From contig NZ_PQSS01000003.1 of the NCBI RefSeq assembly GCF_002920535.1, positions 186,001 to 250,000 of the forward strand: a DNA stretch of 64,000 nucleotides, in the 5' to 3' direction. The stretch's first letter is position 1. The number at the start of each line of letters is the position of its first letter. The position numbers and the translations under genes were made by a program. The notes under the pieces were generated by a model. That model saw only the letters and a program-made list of their open reading frames with translations, was not told the origin of the DNA and ran no database searches. Below are positions 17,327-24,034 of this stretch, one piece after another. The DNA comes from Streptomyces sp. Ru71 (GTDB taxonomy: Bacteria > Actinomycetota > Actinomycetes > Streptomycetales > Streptomycetaceae).

Positions 17327-17961
17327 GCCGTGGCCCTGCCCACCACCGGGGCGAGCCCCGTCGACCTCGCCACCGCTCCCTTGTCGCCGCACTCGACCAG
17401 CCAGTTGGCCAGCATCCGGTGCCCGTGCTCGGTCAGCACCGACTCCGGGTGGAACTGCACACCCTCGACGGGCAGTTCACGGTGGCGCAGGCCCATGACG
17501 ATGCCGTCCTGGGTGCGGGCCGTGACCTCCAGCTCGGCGGGCACCGTCTGCGGCTCGGCCGCCAGCGAGTGGTAGCGGGTCGCGGTGAACGGGGAAGGCA
17601 GTCCGGCGAAGACACCCCGGCCCTCGTGCTCGACCAGCGAGGTCTTGCCGTGCAGCAGCTCGGGCGCCCGGTCCACGACACCGCCGTACGCCACCTGCAT
17701 CGACTGCATGCCCAGGCACACGCCGAAGACCGGGACGCCGGTCGCGGCGCAGTGCCGGACCATCTCGATGCAGACGCCGGCCTCCTCGGGCTTGCCCGGG
17801 CCGGGCGACAGCAGCACGCCGTCGAAGCCGTCCTGGGCGTGCGAGGTCGCCACCTCGTCGTTGCGCAGCACCTCGCACTCGGCGCCCAGCTGGTAGAGGT
17901 ACTGCACCAGGTTGAAGACGAAGCTGTCGTAGTTGTCGACGACGAGAATGCGCGCGCTCAC
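17323..17961 (-). CDS. pabA: Glutamine amidotransferase, aminodeoxychorismate/anthranilate synthase component II
   Basis: 212 residues; the GTG at 17961 overlaps the stop of the small membrane-protein gene. It is a class I glutamine amidotransferase with nucleophile Cys82 in VFGVCLGMQS, and His and Glu in GVQFHPES. The opening MSARILVVDNYDSFVFNLVQ and the LLSPGPGKPEEAG motif are characteristic of TrpG/PabA. It supplies ammonia to a chorismate-binding partner for folate (PabB) or tryptophan (TrpE) synthesis. No partner gene is nearby, so the choice of pathway is uncertain; orthologues in this locus are usually called PabA. Its place inside a sortase operon has no obvious functional reason. Confidence 0.88.
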   Translation of the reverse strand: MSARILVVDNYDSFVFNLVQYLYQLGAECEVLRNDEVATSHAQDGFDGVLLSPGPGKPEEAGVCIEMVRHCAATGVPVFGVCLGMQSMQVAYGGVVDRAPELLHGKTSLVEHEGRGVFAGLPSPFTATRYHSLAAEPQTVPAELEVTARTQDGIVMGLRHRELPVEGVQFHPESVLTEHGHRMLANWLVECGDKGAVARSTGLAPVVGRATA

Positions 17962-18119
17962 TGGTTGTCCACCGTCACATCGTTGAAGGGAAGCAGCGGT
18001 TCGGCCCACGGGAAGACGTACTGGAACAGGATGTAGACCACGGCCAGGACGAGCACGATCGAGATCAGCGCCCTCACCCACGCGTTGCCCGGCAGATGCC
18101 GCCAGATCCAGCCGTACAT
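17958..18119 (-). CDS. Small single-helix membrane protein (53 aa)
   Basis: A 53-codon gene from the ATG at 18119 with its stop overlapping the pabA start (GTGA). It begins MYGWIWRHLPGN, followed by one hydrophobic helix (about residues 14-38, VRALISIVLVLAVVYILF) and a short acidic, probably external tail (FNDVTVDNQ). Length, coding potential and coupling to pabA support a real gene. It lies between two sortase genes, so it could belong to the same envelope complex, but no function is known to me. Confidence 0.8.
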   Translation of the reverse strand: MYGWIWRHLPGNAWVRALISIVLVLAVVYILFQYVFPWAEPLLPFNDVTVDNQ

Positions 18120-18172
18120 GCCGTCCCTTCCGTCTCACACGGCACCGTCACTCACGCCGTACCGGCACCAGA

Positions 18173-18856
18173 CTAGCGGCGCAGCGCCTCCGGCCGCCCT
18201 GCCTCCACGGGCCGGGTCGAGTCCAGGTGCGCCCAGACGATCAGCCGGTGGCTGTGACCCCACTCGGGATCGCAGGTGGTCAGCGTCAGATACCGGCCCG
18301 GACCGGTGTACCCCGACTTGGCAGGCACAGGGTCGATCACCTCGACGTCCGTCGGCACGGTTTTGTACGGCCCTTTGTCGATCCGATACGTGAACCACGT
18401 GGTGCCGTCCGTCAGCACCACGGCGTCCCCGCGCCGCAGCCGGGGGAAGTCCTTGAACGGGTCGCCGTAGGTCCGGCGGTGCCCGGCGACAGCGAAGTTC
18501 CCCGTCTGCCCCAGGCGTGCGCTGCCGGCGTAGTGGCCGAGCCCCTTCTTCAGGGTGCCGGTGGCCGTGCCCTGCAGCACCGGCTTGTTCCACGTGAAAC
18601 CGAGGCGCGGGATGTACATCACGGCGAACGGTTCGCCGTCTTGGTACGGCTCTGCCGTGGGCGCCTGCGGTGCCTGCCCCCGGGCCGGCCGCCCGGCCTC
18701 CTGCCGCGCCCACCGCTGGTGGAGGGCGTCGACCTGCTGGCCCATGGCGTGGTCGGCCCGCACGCCCGTCCAGAACAGCAGATGGACCACGAACAGGACG
18801 ATCACCGTGCCGACGGTGATGCAGAGCTCGCTGGCGGTTCTGACGATCACGCGCAC
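18173..18856 (-). CDS. Class E sortase (third, divergent copy)
   Basis: 227 residues from a GTG at 18856, 21 bp after the DUF881 gene, with GGGGAG upstream. One N-terminal membrane helix (residues 8-30, SELCITVGTVIVLFVVHLLFW) precedes the sortase domain, with VAGHRRTYG, TLTTCDPEWGHSHRLIVWA. Catalytic His, Cys and Arg are all present. It is more distant from the other two than they are from each other: it has Asp after the cysteine instead of Thr-Pro and lacks a long cytoplasmic tail. A one-mismatch parS-like sequence (GTTCCACGTGAAAC) lies inside the gene at 18587-18600. Confidence 0.9.
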   Translation of the reverse strand: MRVIVRTASELCITVGTVIVLFVVHLLFWTGVRADHAMGQQVDALHQRWARQEAGRPARGQAPQAPTAEPYQDGEPFAVMYIPRLGFTWNKPVLQGTATGTLKKGLGHYAGSARLGQTGNFAVAGHRRTYGDPFKDFPRLRRGDAVVLTDGTTWFTYRIDKGPYKTVPTDVEVIDPVPAKSGYTGPGRYLTLTTCDPEWGHSHRLIVWAHLDSTRPVEAGRPEALRR

Positions 18857-18877
18857 CGGCAGCTCCCCGGAGGTCGC

Positions 18878-19657
18878 CTACTCCACAGGCTTCGCGTAGT
18901 GCAGATCCACTGTGCCCGAGTAGCCGGGAAGAGTCACCGTCCCGTCCTCGGTGACTTTCCAGCCGAGCCCGTAGACGTTCACGTACACCATGTAGTTCTG
19001 GATCGCCGGCGACTCGGCGAGCGCCTTCTGCAGCTTCTCCGGGTCCCCGACCGCGGTGATCTTGTACGGCGGTGAGTAGACGCGGCCCTGGAGGATCAGC
19101 GTGTTGCCCACGCAGCGCACGGCGCTGGTGGAGATCAGCCGCTGGTCCATCACCTTGATGCCCTTGGCGCCGCCCTGCCACAGGGCGTTCACCACCGCCT
19201 GCAGGTCCTGCTGGTGGATCACCAGGTAGTCCGGCTGGGGCTCGGGGTAGCCGGGCAGCTTCGCCGTGGCGTTGGGCGGGGCGTCGTTCAGCGTGACCGT
19301 GACCGCCTCGCCGGTGACCTTCTGGGTGCCGGCGCTCTTCTCCAGCCCGGCGAGCTTGTCGTCCTGCGCCTTGGTGCTGCCGTCGTCCCGCTCGGCCAGC
19401 GCCTCCACGTCACCGCGCAGCGCCGCGTTGGAGTCGTCCAGCTCCTTGTTCTTGTGGCTGCGCTCCTGGATCAGGTCCGACAGCTTCAGCAAGGAGGTGT
19501 CCGTACGGATATTGGTGCCCTTGGCCGTATTGAAACTGGTGAAGAAAATCAGGCCGGCGAGGGCGAAGACGGCGATCGTGAGCACCCGCACGGGCCGGAA
19601 GCGGGGCCCGCGCGCAGGGCTGGATTCCGTCCCGGGGGAGTCGGCAGAATTGCTCAA
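18878..19657 (-). CDS. DUF881 family membrane-anchored protein
   Basis: 259 residues from a TTG start at 19657, supported by AAGGAGA nine bases upstream. A cytoplasmic basic segment and one membrane helix (about residues 22-42, VRVLTIAVFALAGLIFFTSF) are followed by an extracellular coiled coil (about 55-105) and the DUF881 domain (VTVTLNDAP, QDLQAVVNALWQGGAKGIKVMDQRL, SPPYKITAVGDPEKL). Such proteins occur near division genes in actinobacteria and Firmicutes, and this one is divergent from crgA. The role is not established; an envelope or divisome accessory function is plausible. Confidence 0.88.
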   Translation of the reverse strand: MSNSADSPGTESSPARGPRFRPVRVLTIAVFALAGLIFFTSFNTAKGTNIRTDTSLLKLSDLIQERSHKNKELDDSNAALRGDVEALAERDDGSTKAQDDKLAGLEKSAGTQKVTGEAVTVTLNDAPPNATAKLPGYPEPQPDYLVIHQQDLQAVVNALWQGGAKGIKVMDQRLISTSAVRCVGNTLILQGRVYSPPYKITAVGDPEKLQKALAESPAIQNYMVYVNVYGLGWKVTEDGTVTLPGYSGTVDLHYAKPVE

Positions 19658-19798
19658 CGTACCCTTATCTCCTTCGGCGCCGCGGAAGCACTACGCTAAC
19701 GGACGCCCGGGGGAGCACTCAGTGTCCCCAGTTACGCTGCCCCGAGCCCGACCCCGTTACCTGCGCGGCCACGCAGCGCATCGACAGGAGAGACCCTC

Positions 19799-20053
19799 GT
19801 GCCGAAGTCACGTATCCGCAAGAAGGCCGACTTCACGCCGCCTCCGGCGAAGCAGGCAGCGACCATCAAGCTGGGCAACCGGGGCTGGGTCGCGCCGGTC
19901 ATGCTGGCGATGTTCCTGATCGGCCTGGCCTGGATCGTCGTCTTCTACGTGACCGACGGTTCGCTGCCGATCGACAGCCTGGACAACTGGAACATCGTGG
20001 TCGGCTTCGGATTCATCGCCGCCGGATTCGGCGTCTCCACGCAGTGGAAGTAG
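19799..20053 (+). CDS. crgA: Cell division protein CrgA
   Basis: 84 residues; GTG start after an ACAGGAGAG ribosome site. The basic N-terminus ([16 protein letters not shown]), two membrane helices (about 33-52 and 65-80) and the [21 protein letters not shown] ending are diagnostic of CrgA. CrgA is a small actinobacterial membrane protein that coordinates septation with wall synthesis and inhibits FtsZ-ring formation in Streptomyces. Its length matches the family. Confidence 0.96.
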   Translation: MPKSRIRKKADFTPPPAKQAATIKLGNRGWVAPVMLAMFLIGLAWIVVFYVTDGSLPIDSLDNWNIVVGFGFIAAGFGVSTQWK

Positions 20054-20092
20054 CGGCCCCGGGCCGGTGAACCCAGCTCTGCCCAGGGGTAT

Positions 20093-20320
20093 CCGCTGAG
20101 TTATCCACAGGCCGTGCATTTATCCACACCCTGCCTGGGGAAAAGAAACGACGATCTGTGGATAACCCCTCGCGGCTTGACACCGGTACGACTGACACAC
20201 CACCGGCCGCACACCTGTTCGCCCCCTGCCTGACCTGCACAAACACGGGTCGGTGACAGGGGGCACAGCTGTTCTGGCACGCTGTGCACAAGATCGGGCA
20301 CCCGCTGTGGACAACCGTGT
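20093..20320. promoter_or_regulatory. Ectopic cluster of consensus DnaA boxes
   Basis: Within 215 bp lie four perfect DnaA boxes. TTATCCACA is at 20101-20109 and 20120-20128, its inverse TGTGGATAA at 20157-20165, and TGTGGACAA (inverse TTGTCCACA) at 20306-20314. They occupy the gap between crgA and the convergent rhomboid gene, about 18 kb from oriC. No gene is evident in the gap. DnaA-box clusters away from oriC that bind DnaA tightly are known in S. coelicolor. Confidence 0.8.
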
Positions 20321-20322
20321 GC

Positions 20323-21222
20323 TCAGGTGAGCTGCGAGGTTCTCAACAGGGTCATCACGACGATGGCGGCGAGCACCAGCGCACAGGTGCCGTACTGCAC
20401 CAGCGCCCTGCGCTCCCGCGGGGCGTGCAGCATGGCGTACCCGACGACGACCCCGGCGACGAGGCCGCCGATGTGGGCCTGCCAGGCGATGTGGAAACCC
20501 GAGTAGAAGGTGATCACCAGGTTGATCGCCAGCAGGGCGAGCACCGGCCGCATGTCGTAGTTGAGGCGGCGCAGCAGCACGGCCGTGGCGCCGAACAGGC
20601 CGAAGATCGCTCCGGAGGCACCGAGGGAGGGCTGGCGGGGGTCGGCGAGCAGATAGGTGAGCGCGCTGCCGGCCAGTCCGGAGACGAAGTAGAGCGTGAG
20701 GTAGCGGGCCCGGCCGAGGGCGGCTTCCAGGGGGCCGCCGATCCACCACAGGCTGAGCATGTTGAACAGGATGTGGACATAGCTGCCGTGCAGGAACATC
20801 GCCGTCAGCATCCGGTACCACTGCCCCTCGGCGACGCCCTCCAGGGAGCCGAGGGAGGGGACGTAGGCGCGGCCGAGCAGGAAGAAGCGGTCCTCGAAGG
20901 CGTCGCCCACGGAGATCTGCACCAGGAAGACGGCGAGGCAGAGGCCGATCAGGATCTTGGTGACCAGGCGGGGGTCCGCGCTGACCGTGCCGCCGGCCAG
21001 GGTGCGCGGACGGGCCGACACGGCCGTCGCACGGCCGGCCCCCGGGGACGTACCGCGGACGCAGTCGGGGCACTGGAAGCCGACCGAGGCGTTGACCATG
21101 CACTCCGGGCAGATCGGCCGGTCGCAGCGGACGCAGCGGATGCCCGTCTCCCGGTCGGGATGGCGGTAGCAGCCGGGCAGGCTGCCGTGGGCGTCCTGCG
21201 GGCTGCTCGGCGCCTGGTCCAT
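20323..21222 (-). CDS. Rhomboid family intramembrane serine protease with N-terminal zinc-ribbon-like region
   Basis: 299 residues from the ATG at 21222 (GAGGGGAT upstream). Residues 18-54 hold a Cys/His-rich, B-box-like segment (CYRHPDRETGIRCVRC, CPEC, CPDC) that probably binds zinc. A rhomboid domain follows (about 85-290) with the family WYRMLTAMFLHGSYVHILFNM loop, catalytic Ser203 in GASGAIFG and catalytic His250 in HIGGLVAG. Rhomboids cleave membrane helices. The substrate is unknown. Confidence 0.9.
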   Translation of the reverse strand: MDQAPSSPQDAHGSLPGCYRHPDRETGIRCVRCDRPICPECMVNASVGFQCPDCVRGTSPGAGRATAVSARPRTLAGGTVSADPRLVTKILIGLCLAVFLVQISVGDAFEDRFFLLGRAYVPSLGSLEGVAEGQWYRMLTAMFLHGSYVHILFNMLSLWWIGGPLEAALGRARYLTLYFVSGLAGSALTYLLADPRQPSLGASGAIFGLFGATAVLLRRLNYDMRPVLALLAINLVITFYSGFHIAWQAHIGGLVAGVVVGYAMLHAPRERRALVQYGTCALVLAAIVVMTLLRTSQLT

Positions 21223-21330
21223 GAGATCCCCTCGGTCGTCGCGTACACGTCCGTACCACCCGGGTACGAAAGGAACCGCCCTGCTCATCCTTACGGACGG
21301 GCAGGGCGATTGGTTCCCTTCGGGAGCACT

Positions 21331-21424
21331 CGGACGTTCGGCGCGTCCTCCGGTCCGGTTCCGGACGTTTCGGCGCGTCCTTCGGTCCGGTCCCGGACGT
21401 TCGGCGCGTCCTCGGTCCGGTCCC
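21331..21424. repeat. 31-bp tandem repeat, three copies
   Basis: Three imperfect direct repeats of 31-32 bp, starting CGGACGTT and containing CGGCGCGTCC and GGTCCGG, at 21331-21361, 21362-21393 and 21394-21424. They lie directly downstream of the leftward cyclophilin gene stop (21440). Confidence 0.85.
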
Positions 21425-21439
21425 TGCGGGCCCTCGGGC

Positions 21440-21973
21440 TCAGGCCTGACGGGTCTCGACCACGACCGACTCGATGACCACGTCGTTCAGCGGACGGTCG
21501 GTGCGCGGGTTGGTCTGGGTGCCGGCGATCGCGTCGACCACCTTCTGGCTGGCCTGGTCCACGACCTCGCCGAAGATGGTGTGCTTGCGGGTCAGCCAGG
21601 CCGTCGGGGCGACCGTGATGAAGAACTGCGAACCGTTGGTGCCCGGGCCGGCGTTGGCCATGGCCAGCAGGTAGGGCTTGTCGAAGCGCAGGTCGGGGTG
21701 GAACTCGTCCTTGAACTGGTAGCCGGGGCCGCCGGTGCCGTTGCCCAGCGGGTCACCGCCCTGGATCATGAAGCCGCTGATCACCCGGTGGAAGATCGTG
21801 CCGTCGTAGAGCTTGGCCGTGGTCTTCTGGCCGGTCTCCGGGTCGATCCACTCACGCTGGCCCTGGGCGAGCTCGACGAAGTTCTTGACCGTGGCGGGCG
21901 CCTGGTCCGGGAAGAGCCGGACCTCGATGTCGCCCTGGTTCGTCTTGAGGGTGGCGTAGAGCTGCTCAGCCAC
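21440..21973 (-). CDS. Peptidyl-prolyl cis-trans isomerase, cyclophilin type
   Basis: 177 residues from the GTG at 21973 (GGAAGG upstream); the open frame continues upstream without a better start. Cyclophilin core motifs include FHRVISGFMIQGGDP with the catalytic Arg, GPGTNGSQFFIT, and HTIFGEVV. No signal peptide is present, so it is cytosolic. It catalyses proline cis-trans isomerisation during protein folding. It is divergent from the DUF5324 gene. Confidence 0.93.
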   Translation of the reverse strand: MAEQLYATLKTNQGDIEVRLFPDQAPATVKNFVELAQGQREWIDPETGQKTTAKLYDGTIFHRVISGFMIQGGDPLGNGTGGPGYQFKDEFHPDLRFDKPYLLAMANAGPGTNGSQFFITVAPTAWLTRKHTIFGEVVDQASQKVVDAIAGTQTNPRTDRPLNDVVIESVVVETRQA

Positions 21974-22298
21974 GATGTGCCTTCCGTTGTCTTCCTGTGA
22001 CTCCCCGATCCTCGCACGGTCCAGGTCCGGCGTCGCCCAGCGCTCGGCGGTGAACCGGACGGAAGGCCTCCGCCTGCCCGAACGCCCCCGAGTTGTCCGG
22101 GACGGGAGCGCGTCGGGCCGATCCGTGGCATTGTCGACGACAAGCTCCATTTGACCCCTGTTCGTCCGCTATCGGCCCGCGATCGAGTTCTCCGGCACCC
22201 GGATGCGCGTCCCCGCATGCCGGGGCGCCCGCGGGCAGGCATGATCCGCAAAAGGGTGGAAAGTCGAAATACCGTACGCCACCGAGGAGGAGGAACCC
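21974..22298. promoter_or_regulatory. Divergent intergenic region, cyclophilin / DUF5324
   Basis: 325 bp without a gene. It must carry two divergent promoters. A TTGACC hexamer at 22151-22156 is a -35 candidate for the rightward gene but has no good -10 at the usual spacing. A GAGGAGGAGGA ribosome site ends the region. Confidence 0.35.
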
Positions 22299-23012
22299 GT
22301 GACCCGCATCGACAGCGTGCGCGCCGCGACCGGTTCGGCGAAGGACAGCGTGCTGCACGCCGCGGAAGTGGTGGCGCCCTACGCCGACACGGCCAAGGAG
22401 AGGGCCGCGCACTACGCGCACGAGGCACGCGTACGGCTCGCGCCCAGGGTGACGCTGGCCGCAGAGCAGGCCCGCGCCCAGTACGGCGTCCATGTGGCGC
22501 CCCGTATCGAGCAGGCCCGTGTGCAGGCCATGGCGCATGTGCCGCCCAGGATGGACCAGGCGGCCCACGAAGCCGCCATGCGCACCCGCAAGGCCGCCCG
22601 GCAGGCCGCCGACTACTCCCGGCCCATGATCGAACAGGCGGTGGCCGCGGCCGGGCCCGTCCGCGACGAGGCCGCGGCCCGCAGCGCCGCCGCGCTGGCC
22701 GCACTGCGCGGCCAGGTCTCGCCCAGGGACATCCAGAAGCTGGTGCGCAGGCAGCAGCGGCGGGCGACGGCCGGCCGGATCGCCAAGGTGCTGGCCGTGG
22801 TCGGCGCCGTGGCCGGCGGGGCGTTCGCGGCGTGGAAGTGGTGGGACAAGCAGGCCAACCCGGACTGGCTGGTCGAGCCGCCCGCCGCCACCGAGGTGCC
22901 CGAGTCGGGCCGGCTGACCTCGGTCGACGGCAGCGGTGAGGCCGCGCTCGACCCGGAGGTCCGGGCCAAGGAGGCCGAGGAGGAGGCTGCCCGCCGCGAC
23001 GAGGAGGGCTGA
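22299..23012 (+). CDS. DUF5324 family protein
   Basis: 237 residues; GTG start after GAGGAGGAGGA. Residues 1-150 are Ala-rich, strongly amphipathic helices with repeated charged pairs (apolipoprotein- or LEA-like: AKERAAHYAHEARVRLAPRV). One membrane helix follows near residues 163-183 (IAKVLAVVGAVAGGAFAAWKWW), then an acidic tail of Glu/Asp. The family seems restricted to Streptomyces and relatives. No function is established. Confidence 0.85.
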   Translation: MTRIDSVRAATGSAKDSVLHAAEVVAPYADTAKERAAHYAHEARVRLAPRVTLAAEQARAQYGVHVAPRIEQARVQAMAHVPPRMDQAAHEAAMRTRKAARQAADYSRPMIEQAVAAAGPVRDEAAARSAAALAALRGQVSPRDIQKLVRRQQRRATAGRIAKVLAVVGAVAGGAFAAWKWWDKQANPDWLVEPPAATEVPESGRLTSVDGSGEAALDPEVRAKEAEEEAARRDEEG

Positions 23013-23092
23013 GGCCCGGCCCAGCCCGGCGTTCCGCGGGGTGGACGACATCGCGTCGTCCGCCCCGCAGCGCTGCCGCCGCCACTTATGCG

Positions 23093-23135
23093 AAAAACCC
23101 CTCCCGCCCGCGTTCATGCAGGTGGGAGGGGTTTT
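23093..23135. terminator. Hairpin terminator with T-tract
   Basis: An inverted repeat AAAACCCCTCCC...GGGAGGGGTTTT around a loop of about 20 nt, between the DUF5324 gene and the convergent tRNA-Ala. The flanking A and T runs resemble a classical intrinsic terminator working in both directions. Confidence 0.8.
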
Positions 23136-23140
23136 GAGCG

Positions 23141-23213
23141 TGGAGCCTAGGGGAGTCGAACCCCTGACATCCGCCATGCAAAGACGGCGCTCTACCAACT
23201 GAGCTAAGGCCCC
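23141..23213 (-). tRNA. tRNA-Ala (anticodon TGC)
   Basis: A 73-nt cloverleaf on the minus strand. It begins GGGGCCTTAGCTCAGTTGG, has the anticodon loop TTTGCAT reading TGC, a T arm GGTTCGACTCC, and ends at the discriminator A without encoded CCA. The acceptor stem pairs with one wobble. Confidence 0.96.
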
Positions 23214-23394
23214 GTGCGGGAAGCGTCCGGCCGGAACATCCACGTTCCGGTGGGCGCCGCAGACCAGAGTACCGGGTCTCCCCGGGGATCTCGCAAAAAG
23301 ATTGGGGGTCCCCGTAGTCGACCACGCTCCGTAAGATGCTCGGCGTGGTTCGCGGCAGCGAACCGCCGTTTTGGGGAAGCGATGGGGAGACGCA

Positions 23395-23943
23395 ATGGAC
23401 GCCGCACAGCAGGAAGCCACCGCAAGAGCGCGGGAACTGCAGCGGAACTGGTACGGGGAGCCGTTGGGGGCGCTCTTCCGTAGGCTCATAGACGACCTGG
23501 GTCTGAACCAGGCCCGGCTCGCGGGGGTGCTGGGACTGTCCGCGCCGATGCTGTCCCAGCTGATGAGCGGCCAGCGGGCGAAGATCGGCAACCCGGCGGT
23601 CGTCCAGCGGGTGCAGCTGCTGCAGGAGCTGGCGGCGCAGGCGGCGGACGGCAGCGTCAGCGCCGCCGAGGCCACCGAGCGCATGGAGGAGATCAAGAAG
23701 TCGCAGGGGGGCTCGGTGCTCAACAACACCACACAGACGACGAGCACTTCGGGTGCGCCGACGGTCAAGCGGGTGGTCCGCGAGATCCAGTCGCTGCTGC
23801 GCTCCGTGGCCGCCGCCGGGGACATCATCGAGGCCGCGGACAGCCTGTCTCCCACCCACCCGGAACTCGCCGAGTTCCTGCGGGTCTACGGCGCCGGCCG
23901 CACCTCCGACGCGGTCGCGCACTACCAGTCCCACCAGAACTGA
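23395..23943 (+). CDS. Helix-turn-helix DNA-binding protein
   Basis: 182 residues from the ATG at 23395 (GGGGAG upstream). A lambda-repressor-like HTH covers residues 30-70: LIDDLGLNQARLAGVLGLSAPMLSQLMSG, then QRAKIGNPAVVQRVQLL. A low-complexity Thr/Ser linker (around 110-125) precedes a helical C-terminal domain. It lies 91 bp upstream of a membrane-anchored Ser/Thr kinase on the same strand, so the two may form a unit in which the regulator is a kinase substrate. The target genes are unknown. Confidence 0.85.
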   Translation: MDAAQQEATARARELQRNWYGEPLGALFRRLIDDLGLNQARLAGVLGLSAPMLSQLMSGQRAKIGNPAVVQRVQLLQELAAQAADGSVSAAEATERMEEIKKSQGGSVLNNTTQTTSTSGAPTVKRVVREIQSLLRSVAAAGDIIEAADSLSPTHPELAEFLRVYGAGRTSDAVAHYQSHQN

Positions 23944-24034
23944 CCTCCACGGCCCGCTCGCCGAAGGGGGGTTCGGCGGACGGCCGCGGGGGATGCAAGG
24001 GGGATGACCCGAGGGGGAGGAGCGGCGCGCAGCG

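Noticed and set aside
17965-17973. DnaA box TTGTCCACC at the pabA start
   Set aside because: One mismatch, coding sequence, single copy; likely chance.
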